This document shows, in pieces, positions 35,756 to 44,068 of a stretch of DNA of 48,950 nt (position 1 is the first letter of the stretch; every line of letters begins with the position of its first letter). The stretch is from assembly GCA_003223255.1 (NCBI GenBank), contig QHYJ01000228.1, positions 2,148 through 51,097 on the forward strand. The letters run 5' to 3'. Below the pieces are notes generated by a model, which saw nothing but the letters and a program-made list of their open reading frames with translations, was not told the DNA's origin and did not search any database. A program made the position numbers and the translations under genes. The stretch comes from Acidobacteriota bacterium (lineage in GTDB: Bacteria; Acidobacteriota; Terriglobia; Acidiferrales; UBA7541).

Positions 35756-37879
35756 ATGGGTGATCTTGTTCAATTTACGAAGTCCGGAAACATCGGCGTC
35801 ATCACCATCAACAATCCGCCAGTAAACGCGCTGAGTCCCGGCGTGCCGGAAGGCATTTTCGAATCCATTGAAAAACTCCTAACGGACAAAGAGTTGAAAG
35901 CAGCTGTGCTGATCGGAGGAGGCAGCACTTTCATTGCTGGCGCGGACATCAAGGAACTTGAAAAGATGGCTGCGGGAAAGCCGCGCGGAGCCGGCCTGCT
36001 TCCGCTGCTTTTGAAAATCGAAGATTGCCGCAAGCCCGTCGTTGCCGCCATCCATGGAACAGCTTTGGGCGGCGGCATGGAAACGGCCATGGCTTGCCAT
36101 TACCGCGTTGCCACGCGAAGCGCAAAAGTCGGCCAACCCGAAGTCAAGCTTGGCATTATCCCTGGCGCTGCAGGAACGCAGCGGCTGCCGCGGCTCGCGG
36201 GCGTCGCAAAGGCTGTCGAGATGTGCAGCGAAGGCAATCCCATCGCTGCCCAAGAAGCATTCGAATTGGAGATCATCGACAAACTCATCGACGGTGATTT
36301 GTTGACTGGCGCAATCGCCTTCGCGCAAGAGATGGCGACAAAGCCCATTCCGAAAACGCGCGAACGCAACAACAATCTTGGCACGCCCGAGCAGAATGCT
36401 CCCAGCTTCACTGCTGCTCGCGAAAATGCTCGCAAGAAGCAGCGAGGCCTCATGGCGCCGCTTGCCGCCATTGATGCGGTGGAAGCCGCAACGAAATTGC
36501 CATTCGAAGAAGGTTGTCAGGCAGAGCAGAGGCTGTTCGCCGAGTGCCTCAGCTCATCCCAGGCCAAGGCGCTCATGCACGTCTTTTTCGCCGAGCGCGA
36601 AGTGGCGAAGCTTCCCGATGTACCGAAGGACACGCCGGTGATTCCAATCAAAACAGCCGGTGTGGTTGGCGCCGGCACAATGGGCGGCGGCATTTCCATG
36701 GTGCTTGCCAACGCCGGCATTCCGGTGCTGGTCAAGGAGGCCGACCAAGCCGCACTCGATCGCGGCATGGCCAATATCCAGAAGAATTACGCAAACTCTG
36801 TGAAACGCGGCCGCTTCACGCAGCAATTTGTGGACGAACGCCTCAAGCTAATTCAGCCAACTCTTAGCCTCGATGGTTTTGCAGGAGTGGATCTGGTCAT
36901 CGAAGCGGTTTTCGAAGGAATGGCGCTGAAAAAAGAAGTCTTCGGGCAGCTCGAGAAAACCTGCAAGCCGGGAGCCGTTCTCGCCAGCAATACGTCCACG
37001 CTGAGCATCGACGAGATTGCTTCCGCCACGCATCGGCCGCAGTTTGTCATCGGGACGCACTTCTTCAGTCCTGCCAACGTGATGCGGCTGCTCGAAATCG
37101 TCCGCGGCAAAGCCACGAGCAAAGAAGTCATCGCCACGTGCATGCAGCTTTCGAAAAAGCTCGGCAAAGTCGGCGTGCTGGTCGGCAATTGCCGCGGCTT
37201 TGTCGGCAACCGCATGTTTCATCCCTACGTGCGCGAGTCCGTGTTTCTTCTCGAAGAAGGAGCGACCGTGCAGGACGTCGACAGCGCGCTCTACGATTTC
37301 GGCATGGCCATGGGGCCCCTTGCAGTCGGAGACCTCGCCGGTCTCGACGTTGGCTGGCGCATCCGCAAAGAATACCGTCATCTCGAAAAACCCGGTATCC
37401 GCCAGCCTTTTGCAGGCGACCGCCTTTGCGAAATGGGACGCTTCGGTCAAAAGACGGGTGCCGGTTGGTACAAATACGGCGAAAACCGGCGCGCCATCCC
37501 CGATCCGGAAGTAACCGCTCTCATAAGAAAATGGGCGGCAGAAGCAAAAATCCCGCAGCGGCAAATGGGGCGCGAAGAAATCGTGGATCGCTGCCTCTAC
37601 GCTTTGGTGAACGAAGGCGCGCGCATCCTGCAAGAAGGCTACGCGCTGCGTGCCGGGGACATCGACATCATCTACATTAACGGATACGGCTTTCCGGCGC
37701 ATCGCGGCGGGCCGATGTGGTACGCGGATACCGTCGGCTTAAAGAATGTCTACAGCCGCGTTCTGGAATTTCACAAACAGCATGGCGAGCTTTGGGAGCC
37801 AGCGCCGTTGCTGAAGCAAATGGCCGAACAGGGGAAGACTTTCGCAGAGTACAACAAAGAGCAGCGCGCAACTGCTTAA
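35756..37879 (+). CDS. Enoyl-CoA hydratase / 3-hydroxyacyl-CoA dehydrogenase fusion (FadB/FadJ-like)
   Basis: A two-function beta-oxidation protein. Residues about 1-200 are a crotonase fold: VNALSPGVPEGI, FIAGADIKELEKM (oxyanion hole), HGTALGGGMETAMACHYRVA and QPEVKLGIIPGAAGTQRLPR with the catalytic Glu pair. After a linker, about 300-480 is the NAD domain: VVGAGTMGGGISMVLANAG, ASNTSTLSIDEIA and the catalytic His in IGTHFFSPANVM. The C-terminal dehydrogenase domain follows, with GNCRGFVGNRMFHPYVRES and GFPAHRGGPMWYAD. It converts trans-2-enoyl-CoA to 3-ketoacyl-CoA. No thiolase gene is present in the window, so the last beta-oxidation step must be encoded elsewhere. Confidence 0.94.
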   Translation: MGDLVQFTKSGNIGVITINNPPVNALSPGVPEGIFESIEKLLTDKELKAAVLIGGGSTFIAGADIKELEKMAAGKPRGAGLLPLLLKIEDCRKPVVAAIHGTALGGGMETAMACHYRVATRSAKVGQPEVKLGIIPGAAGTQRLPRLAGVAKAVEMCSEGNPIAAQEAFELEIIDKLIDGDLLTGAIAFAQEMATKPIPKTRERNNNLGTPEQNAPSFTAARENARKKQRGLMAPLAAIDAVEAATKLPFEEGCQAEQRLFAECLSSSQAKALMHVFFAEREVAKLPDVPKDTPVIPIKTAGVVGAGTMGGGISMVLANAGIPVLVKEADQAALDRGMANIQKNYANSVKRGRFTQQFVDERLKLIQPTLSLDGFAGVDLVIEAVFEGMALKKEVFGQLEKTCKPGAVLASNTSTLSIDEIASATHRPQFVIGTHFFSPANVMRLLEIVRGKATSKEVIATCMQLSKKLGKVGVLVGNCRGFVGNRMFHPYVRESVFLLEEGATVQDVDSALYDFGMAMGPLAVGDLAGLDVGWRIRKEYRHLEKPGIRQPFAGDRLCEMGRFGQKTGAGWYKYGENRRAIPDPEVTALIRKWAAEAKIPQRQMGREEIVDRCLYALVNEGARILQEGYALRAGDIDIIYINGYGFPAHRGGPMWYADTVGLKNVYSRVLEFHKQHGELWEPAPLLKQMAEQGKTFAEYNKEQRATA

Positions 37880-37967
37880 TGCCTCGGGCCTTTCGAATCA
37901 CAGAAATGTTTTTGAGAGGCAGTGATGCTGTTTTCCGCTTCAAGCACATTCTTTCTTCGGGTGGGAG

Positions 37968-38687
37968 ATGGGTCGCCTATTTCTGGTTCGCCACGCGCAG
38001 GCTTCGTTTCTATCGCAAAACTACGATCAACTGTCCGCCTTGGGCCAAACGCAGGCTCGTTTGCTCGGAGAATACTGGTCCCAGCGCAATGTCTTTTTTG
38101 ATCGCGTCTGCACTGGACCGGCCCTGCGCCATCGACAGACCGCGCAACTAGTCGGCGAAGCTTATCGAAAAACAGGCCGCAATTATCCCTCGCCAGTCGT
38201 CGCCGAAGAGTTCGAAGAATTTCAGGGAGAAGCAGTGCTTGCCCAAAGCCTTCCGCAACTGCTCGCAAAGAACGATAGAGTCCGCGAATTGCACAACGCC
38301 GTCCACAACTCCAAAGAAGATGCGACAAAACGCGCTAATTTTCAGCGGCTGTTCGAAGCAGTTATCTCTCTATGGGTCAGCGGAGAAATCGCGCTATCCA
38401 ATGGGGAGTCCTGGCAGGAGTTCTGCGAACGGGTCAACCGCGGCCTATCGGCGTTCCTTGCAAAATCTGTCAAAGGAGAAGCGGCCGTCATTTTTACCTC
38501 CGGCGGCCCGCTCAGCGTAGCTGTGCAGCGCGCGCTGCATCTTTCTGCGCAAGATACGTTGCGCGTTGCCTGGATGCTACGAAACTCTTCGTTCAGCGAA
38601 TTCCTGTTTTCGGGCGACCGTTTTATGCTCAGTTGTTTCAACTCGTTTCCGCACTTGGACGACGAAAGTTTGCTGACCTATCGATAG
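37968..38687 (+). CDS. Histidine-phosphatase (phosphoglycerate-mutase-like) family protein
   Basis: A 239-residue member of the histidine phosphatase superfamily. The N-terminal phospho-His motif is FLVRHAQASF; the second Arg lies in the ALRHRQTAQL region, and the second catalytic His, usual in SGG(H/P)-type motifs, is replaced: the text reads FTSGGPLSVAVQ, with Pro at the His position. Many bacterial relatives with this SGGP form are known, so activity is uncertain. The ATG at 37968 is preceded by GGGAG. Its position directly before (2 bases) the APH-fold kinase suggests it acts on or balances that kinase's phosphorylated product, but this is inference. Confidence 0.82.
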   Translation: MGRLFLVRHAQASFLSQNYDQLSALGQTQARLLGEYWSQRNVFFDRVCTGPALRHRQTAQLVGEAYRKTGRNYPSPVVAEEFEEFQGEAVLAQSLPQLLAKNDRVRELHNAVHNSKEDATKRANFQRLFEAVISLWVSGEIALSNGESWQEFCERVNRGLSAFLAKSVKGEAAVIFTSGGPLSVAVQRALHLSAQDTLRVAWMLRNSSFSEFLFSGDRFMLSCFNSFPHLDDESLLTYR

Positions 38688-38689
38688 CC

Positions 38690-39775
38690 ATGCAGCAGGC
38701 CCCGAAAATGACCGACTTTTGCGATAAACCAGCTTCCATCCGCCCCGGCGAGGAGCTTGACCTGGCCAAACTCCAGCCCTTCCACCGGGAGCATTTTCCG
38801 GGGGAGCTAGAGCGCTTCAACGTCACGCAATTTCCGAGCGGCCATTCGAATCTCACCTATTGCGTGCAGCTAGGCAATCGGCAAATGGTCTTGCGCCGGC
38901 CTCCCTTCGGCAGCAAGGTTAAGTCGGCCCATGACATGGGGCGCGAGTTCCATGTGCTTTCCAAACTTCACCATGCCTATCAGCCCGCGCCCAAAGTTCT
39001 CCTCTATTGCGACGATGCTTCCATCCTTGGCGCCCCGTTTTATCTGATGGAACCGATCAGGGGGATCATCCTTCGCAGAGATCCACCTGCGGGTCTTCCG
39101 TTCACTGCGGAGACGGCCCACAAACTCTGCGAATCCTTCATCGATAATCTCGCTCGTCTTCACAGCATTGATTACGCAGGGATCGGCCTGGCCGATCTTG
39201 GCAAGCCTCAAGGCTATCTCGAGCGTCAAGTGCGCGGCTGGGTTGAACGCTATCACGGCTCAAAAACTCACGATATCCCCGAGATCGAGCAAATCTCGTC
39301 TTGGATGCAGGAGAACCTGCCGCCTTCCGCCGATGCCACGCTCATTCACAACGACTACAAATTTGACAATGTCATTCTTGATGCCGACGACCTCGCGAGA
39401 ATCATTGGCGTTCTCGATTGGGAAATGTGCACGCTCGGCGATCCTCTCAGCGATCTGGGGACCGCTCTCGCCTATTGGGTGGAGGTTGGTGATTCGGAAG
39501 ATCTACAAAAATTGCGCTGGGGGCCGACCAATTATCCAGGCAGTATGACGCGGGATGAGCTTGTGCTGCGTTACGCGCAAACGAGTGGTTGCGATGTTTC
39601 GAATATGCTCTTTTATGTGGTTTTTGCGCGCTTCAAGGTCGCAGTCATCGTGCAGCAGATTTATTACCGCTACCACGTTGGATTGACGAAGGATCCGCGC
39701 TTTGCCTTCATGCCAGAAGTGGTGAGGACTCTCTTGCGTCACTCCTGGCAGAGCGCGCAAACGGGAAAGATCTAG
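38690..39775 (+). CDS. APH-fold kinase of the ACAD10/11-LvaA group
   Basis: A 361-residue phosphotransferase. The nucleotide lobe has NLTYCVQLGNRQMVLRRPPF, with Arg-rich strand 3 as in the ACAD10/ACAD11 N-terminal domain; the catalytic loop is LIHNDYKFDNVILD (HxDxxxxN), and the metal-binding Asp is in GVLDWEMCTLGDPLSDLG. In animals this domain is fused to an acyl-CoA dehydrogenase, and in Pseudomonas LvaA phosphorylates the 4-hydroxyl of 4-hydroxyvaleryl-CoA. The companion ACAD11-like gene lies convergently about 570 bases on. ATG 38690 starts two bases after the phosphatase stop; longer frames upstream merely overlap that gene. LvaB, the small LvaA partner, is not seen. Confidence 0.88.
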   Translation: MQQAPKMTDFCDKPASIRPGEELDLAKLQPFHREHFPGELERFNVTQFPSGHSNLTYCVQLGNRQMVLRRPPFGSKVKSAHDMGREFHVLSKLHHAYQPAPKVLLYCDDASILGAPFYLMEPIRGIILRRDPPAGLPFTAETAHKLCESFIDNLARLHSIDYAGIGLADLGKPQGYLERQVRGWVERYHGSKTHDIPEIEQISSWMQENLPPSADATLIHNDYKFDNVILDADDLARIIGVLDWEMCTLGDPLSDLGTALAYWVEVGDSEDLQKLRWGPTNYPGSMTRDELVLRYAQTSGCDVSNMLFYVVFARFKVAVIVQQIYYRYHVGLTKDPRFAFMPEVVRTLLRHSWQSAQTGKI

Positions 39776-39830
39776 CGGTCAAATCCGGTTCTTCTTGTCG
39801 CTCGTAACTCAAACAGCGCTGCGTCCGCCG

Positions 39831-40295
39831 TCATTTGTAATAGCGCACAATCCACTCCGCCACGCAGCAGGGCTTGCTGTTTCCTTCGCTTTCCACCATG
39901 CACGCAAATAGGGCTTCTAGAGCCTCGCCGCGATCCTGGAAGCTCAGCAAATTGAAGCGCCCGCGAATTTTTGAGGCCTCGCGGACCGGGGCAGGGAAGC
40001 GCACACGGTTCAAACCATAGTTGACGGCCAGCCGCATGCCGCCGCTGATTCGAACTACGTCTTTGATAAGGTGGCTGATGAGCGAAAGCGTGAGGAATCC
40101 GTGAGCAATCGTTGTCTTAAACGGGGATTCTCGCTTGGCGCGTTCGCGATCGACGTGAATCCATTGGCGGTCCTCGGTAGCCTCCGCAAATTTGTTGATT
40201 CTCTCTTGCGTAACCGCCAGCCAATCGCTCACGCCAATTTCTTTTCCAACAAACTTTTTCAGCACTTCCGGCGTTTCAAGCGTGAGAACGGACAT
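39831..40295 (-). CDS. MaoC-like (R)-specific enoyl-CoA hydratase
   Basis: A hot-dog-fold hydratase of 154 residues. The hydratase motif is present as FAEATEDRQWIHVDRERAKR (Asp and His) with TIAHGFLTLSL and VNYGLNRVRFPAPV, the NodN/MaoC signature. It would hydrate a trans-2-enoyl-CoA to the (R)-3-hydroxy form, or act on an intermediate of the ACAD11-like route. The ATG at 40295 follows GGGAGG. It lies 48 bases after the ACAD11-like gene, on the same strand, and converges with the kinase gene. Confidence 0.9.
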   Translation of the reverse strand: MSVLTLETPEVLKKFVGKEIGVSDWLAVTQERINKFAEATEDRQWIHVDRERAKRESPFKTTIAHGFLTLSLISHLIKDVVRISGGMRLAVNYGLNRVRFPAPVREASKIRGRFNLLSFQDRGEALEALFACMVESEGNSKPCCVAEWIVRYYK

Positions 40296-40343
40296 GCCGC
40301 CTCCCGTTGCAGAAATTCCTTTAGGTGTGAAACATAAGAGTGA

Positions 40344-41570
40344 CTAACGCGTAGTGGATTGCGCCTTGGGTTTGCTCCATTTGCCAAGCTCCCATTTCGC
40401 AATGGATTCGGTGTGGACTTCATCCGGGCCATCCGCCAGCCGCAGCGTGCGCACGTTGGCCCACGCGCTAGCGAGAAAGGTATCCTCTGAGACACCCGCG
40501 CCGCCGTGCGCCTGGATCGCCCGGTCCAGCACCCGCAGCGTGACATTTGGCGCCACCACTTTGATCATGGCAATTTCCGTGCGCGCCGCTTTGTTTCCCA
40601 CCGTATCCATCATGTGTGCGGCCTTCAGCGTCAGCAGCCGCGCTTGGTCGATCTCCATCCGCGACTTCGCGATGTCTGCGCGAATCGTTCCTTGCTCTGC
40701 CAGTGTCTTGCCAAAGGCCACGCGCGACTGCACGCGTTTGCACATCAATTCTAGCGCGCGTTCCGCAACGCCGATGCAACGCATGCAGTGATGAATCCGA
40801 CCCGGCCCCAATCGCCCCTGAGCGATTTCGAATCCGCACCCTTCTCCAAGCAGTAGGTTGGATGCCGGCACGCGAACATTTTCGAATGCGATTTCTCCGT
40901 GCCCGTGCGGCGCATGGTCGTATCCGAACACCGTCAGCATGCGAACAATCTTCACGCCGGGTGAATCCATGGGCACCAGAATCATCGATTGCTGCTTGTG
41001 CACGGGAGCGCTCGGGTCGGTCTTTCCCATGAAGATGGCAAACTTGCAGCGCGGGTCGCCAGCGCCGGAAGCCCACCACTTCCGGCCTTTAATAAGGTAC
41101 TCGTTCTCTTCGCGCACGATTCTCGCGCTGATATTGGTCGCATCGGACGACGCCACGCTGGGCTCGGTCATCGCAAAGCACGAACGAATTTCTCCTGCCA
41201 GCAGGGGCTTCAGCCATCGTTCTTTTTGTTCCGGTGTTCCGTATCGCGCCAGCACCTCCATATTCCCGGTATCGGGTGCCGCGCAATTGAAAACTTCCGG
41301 CGCCATCGCGCTGCGGCCCATGATCTCGCACAACGGCGCGTACTCCAGATTCGTCAACCCTGCCCCATGTTCGTGGTTGGGCAAGAATAAATTCCACAAT
41401 CCCGCCGCGCGCGCCTTCGGTTTCAGTTCCTCGATGATCCGTGACGGCTGCCAGTGGTTACGCTCGATCTCCGCGTAATAACGAGGCTCATTCGGATAGA
41501 TGTGTTGGTCCATGAACGCGAGTAGCCGGCGTTGCCATTCTTTGGTCTTTTCGCTGAATTCGAAGGTCAT
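40344..41570 (-). CDS. ACAD10/11-like acyl-CoA dehydrogenase
   Basis: A 408-residue ACAD very like the C-terminal half of human ACAD11: [99 protein letters not shown] and [12 protein letters not shown]. Members of this branch act with an APH-fold kinase in removing a phosphorylated 4-hydroxyl from acyl-CoA. I chose ATG 41570 with GAGG nine bases upstream; the TTG at 41576 is possible. Its partner kinase is encoded at 38690-39775, on the opposite strand. Confidence 0.92.
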   Translation of the reverse strand: MTFEFSEKTKEWQRRLLAFMDQHIYPNEPRYYAEIERNHWQPSRIIEELKPKARAAGLWNLFLPNHEHGAGLTNLEYAPLCEIMGRSAMAPEVFNCAAPDTGNMEVLARYGTPEQKERWLKPLLAGEIRSCFAMTEPSVASSDATNISARIVREENEYLIKGRKWWASGAGDPRCKFAIFMGKTDPSAPVHKQQSMILVPMDSPGVKIVRMLTVFGYDHAPHGHGEIAFENVRVPASNLLLGEGCGFEIAQGRLGPGRIHHCMRCIGVAERALELMCKRVQSRVAFGKTLAEQGTIRADIAKSRMEIDQARLLTLKAAHMMDTVGNKAARTEIAMIKVVAPNVTLRVLDRAIQAHGGAGVSEDTFLASAWANVRTLRLADGPDEVHTESIAKWELGKWSKPKAQSTTR

Positions 41571-41576
41571 CTCCAA

Positions 41577-41953
41577 TGCCTCGGTTCACCAGAGGTTGTG
41601 CCAGCCGCCCGTGCCCTCGCCGCGGCCCCATCTAGAGTTGTGGCCTTGGTTGTCGCCTTGTTTTTCGCGCGATTATATACAATGCCGTGCCGCGAGTCAC
41701 CGTCATGTGTAAGTCACGATCACGACCTGCCCACGGGTACGCGTGTTCCTATGTCTGGATTGGCAACCTAAGTCGTTTGGAATCGGGTGGACGAGAAGGG
41801 ATTCGAACCCCGGCCTCCTCGTTGCGAACGAGGAAAAATCTAAGCTAAGGCGCGGCGCCACAATCACTTAGGTTTTTTGAAGGGTTCTTGAATTGCGCCA
41901 CTTGCCCCACGGACCAATCATGCCAGGTTCTTATGAGACCGATCCGCGAATTC
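41577..41953. other. 377-base intergenic region with tRNA-like remnant
   Basis: Apart from the tRNA 3'-half remnant at 41788-41833 I recognise no gene. The segment 41845-41876 has an inverted repeat CTAAG ... CTTAG around a GC-rich core, followed by TTTTTT, which could stop transcription on the plus strand. Upstream sequence near 41660-41760 shows nothing. Confidence 0.45.
41788..41833 (-). pseudogene. tRNA 3'-half remnant (anticodon arm to discriminator base)
   Basis: On the minus strand the sequence has an anticodon arm CCTCG-TTCGCAA-CGAGG (loop anticodon CGC, which would be Ala), a 4-base variable loop, a T arm with GGTTCGAATCC and a 3' strand CTCGTCC plus discriminator A. No matching 5' acceptor strand (GGACGAG) or D arm exists on the 5' side; the bases there (TTAGCTTAG) only weakly resemble a D arm. 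The T stem has a mismatch and a wobble. So it is a truncated or degenerate tRNA, of the kind left at the far end of elements inserted in tRNA genes. Confidence 0.6.
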
Positions 41954-43930
41954 TTATGGGTGGAGGTGCGCTGCCCAGCCGCCACCGGGAGCCAATTTTA
42001 TCTTCAGCTTGGTGTTCCTGTTGACCTGCATTTCTATCTTTTTGTAGTCACCAGCCATGCGGCCGGCGTTTACGCCATCCTGGTAAGCATCCATCGTGAA
42101 ATTGCCTTCCGGCAGGAAGGAAAAATCGACTTCCAACTCGCGTGCCATCCAATCACTCATCGCGCCTACATACCAGTCGTTCCCGCTCCTTCTCGCGACC
42201 AAAACGTATTCGGAGATGCGGCCATCGAGCGCCCTGGTGTCATCCCACACGGAGGGAACTGGGCCAAGAAACTCCATGGTTTCCGGCTCGCGCAAATAGT
42301 TCGAGGGACTGTCCGAGAGCATCTGCAGCGGTGACTCGTAGACCACGTACATGGCCAATTGGTGGCAGCGCGTCCCCAAAGCCATGGGCTGCTGGAAGAT
42401 GGGGGCAAATGTGGTCCGTGTGGCATTGCGCATGGCACCGGGCGTGTAGTCCATGGGGCCCAGGAACATCCGTGTGAAGGGCAAAGTAACGTTGTGCTTG
42501 GGTTCGGATTCGGCGCTCCACTTGCTCCATTCCATGCCACGAACGCCTTCGCCGCTAATCATGTTGGGCCACGTGCGAGTCATTGTGACCTGCTTCTGGC
42601 CGCCATGGAAATCGACGAGCATTTTGCGCTTGGCGGCTTCGCTGCAGACTTTGTAATAGAAATTGATGAGCTTCTGATCGTCGCGCTGCATGAAATCCAC
42701 CTTGATGCCCTTGACGCCCCATTTGGCATAGAGGTCGAGCGCGGGAATGAGCTGATCGTCGAGCGACTTCCAGATGACCCAGAGAATGATCCCGACGTTT
42801 TTCTCCTTGGCGTAGGCGGTGAGCTCCTCCAGGTTGATTTCGGGAACGACTTCCAGAACATTTCCAAGCTTGTACCAGCCTTCGTCGAGAATGACGTACT
42901 GGAGGCCGTACTTGGCGGCAAAATCGATGTAGTACTTGTAAGTTTGCGTGTTCACTCCTGCTTTGAAGTCGACGTCGTAGACATTGTTGAAATTCCACCA
43001 ATCCCAAGCGACCTTGCCGGGTTTGATCCAGGAAGTGTCCTGCAATTGCGAAGGCTTGGCCAAAAGCCAGACGAGTTGGTTTGTTAAGAGGTCGGCATCG
43101 CGATCGACGATGCCAAACAGGCGCCAGGGAAACGTGCGTGTGCCGGATGTTACGGCGATGAAGTCAGCGGCTTCCACGACCCGGAAATCTCTGTCTCTCT
43201 CCAACTTTTCTTTCAGCGGATAACCGGGGAAAAAGCCGACGAGGCCAGGCCCGGCGGTGCCGTGCAGCCACATTCCGGGATAGTCCTCGACATCGGATTC
43301 TGCGACGGCGAGTTTGGCGCCTTCGCCGGCGTCGAGGACCGCGGGCATGGTAGCGATGAACTCGGGTGCAATCTGGCTGAGATGTTGCGGAACATATCTG
43401 CGTTCATTGTGGGAGAACATACTGTCTTCCTGCGGATAGAAGACAGTGGTATCGCTGGTGAAATGGAGGTTCACTTCTTCGCCGTAGATTTTCACCTGGG
43501 GCTGTGGAAGGGTAGTTTCGAAGCGATAGGCCGCGCCTTCATTGAAGGCGCGGAAGGTAACGGCGTAGTTGCCGTCCATTTCAAGGCGCAATTCATTATA
43601 GTGCTCGCGAATCTTGGCAAATTTTTGGCGGACCGGAGGCTCGATGGTCTGGTCGCATGTGCGTTTCTTGGCGGAGAGGACTTTGGGGCTAGTGCCAAGG
43701 GTCTTGTGATCGACAGCGAGAGAAAGAGTGGAATCCTGAAGCAGGGGGCGGCCCTTTAGGAGAACGTCATATCGCAGAGTGGGGGCGGTGCGGATTCGGA
43801 CTTCGATGCGGTTATCCGGGGAGCGGAGGTCGTAGCTGGCCTGGGCGAAGGCAGTAGAAACCAGAGCCAGGGACAGGAATGCGGCAAGCACGGTAAACAA
43901 CAGGTGAGACATTCTTTGTAGAGCGCTCAT
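41954..43930 (-). CDS. Glycoside hydrolase family 97 protein
   Basis: An exported alpha-glycosidase, 658 residues with a signal (SHLLFTVLAAFLSLALVSTA). An N-terminal beta-super-sandwich (about 30-290) precedes the (beta/alpha)8 barrel: VAWDWWNFNNVYDVDFKAG, YVILDEGWYKLGNVLEVVP, VKGIKVDFMQRDDQKLINFY, LVDFHGGQKQVTMTRTWPN and ISGEGVRGMEWSKW. The Asp in KVDFM matches the nucleophile of retaining GH97 enzymes such as the alpha-galactosidase type, so I favour a retaining enzyme over the inverting SusB type. The gene is complete, C terminus LAPGGGWAAHLHP. It is last in a minus-strand cluster with GH35 and others. Confidence 0.92.
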   Translation of the reverse strand: MSALQRMSHLLFTVLAAFLSLALVSTAFAQASYDLRSPDNRIEVRIRTAPTLRYDVLLKGRPLLQDSTLSLAVDHKTLGTSPKVLSAKKRTCDQTIEPPVRQKFAKIREHYNELRLEMDGNYAVTFRAFNEGAAYRFETTLPQPQVKIYGEEVNLHFTSDTTVFYPQEDSMFSHNERRYVPQHLSQIAPEFIATMPAVLDAGEGAKLAVAESDVEDYPGMWLHGTAGPGLVGFFPGYPLKEKLERDRDFRVVEAADFIAVTSGTRTFPWRLFGIVDRDADLLTNQLVWLLAKPSQLQDTSWIKPGKVAWDWWNFNNVYDVDFKAGVNTQTYKYYIDFAAKYGLQYVILDEGWYKLGNVLEVVPEINLEELTAYAKEKNVGIILWVIWKSLDDQLIPALDLYAKWGVKGIKVDFMQRDDQKLINFYYKVCSEAAKRKMLVDFHGGQKQVTMTRTWPNMISGEGVRGMEWSKWSAESEPKHNVTLPFTRMFLGPMDYTPGAMRNATRTTFAPIFQQPMALGTRCHQLAMYVVYESPLQMLSDSPSNYLREPETMEFLGPVPSVWDDTRALDGRISEYVLVARRSGNDWYVGAMSDWMARELEVDFSFLPEGNFTMDAYQDGVNAGRMAGDYKKIEMQVNRNTKLKIKLAPGGGWAAHLHP

Positions 43931-44068
43931 GGAAATGCAATCCTCGCGTAAGAGAGATGAGAAGTCGGATTAAGCTTGCTCGCGAAGGGCCACTGTACGT
44001 TTTGGAAGGAATTTTGTAAAGCGCTTAACCTGCATTCCTCTAACGTTTGTGCGGTTGCCGTATCCCGA

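Noticed and set aside
41788-41870. A complete tRNA gene
   Set aside because: The 5' acceptor strand and D arm cannot be found; only the 3' half folds, so I list it as a remnant.
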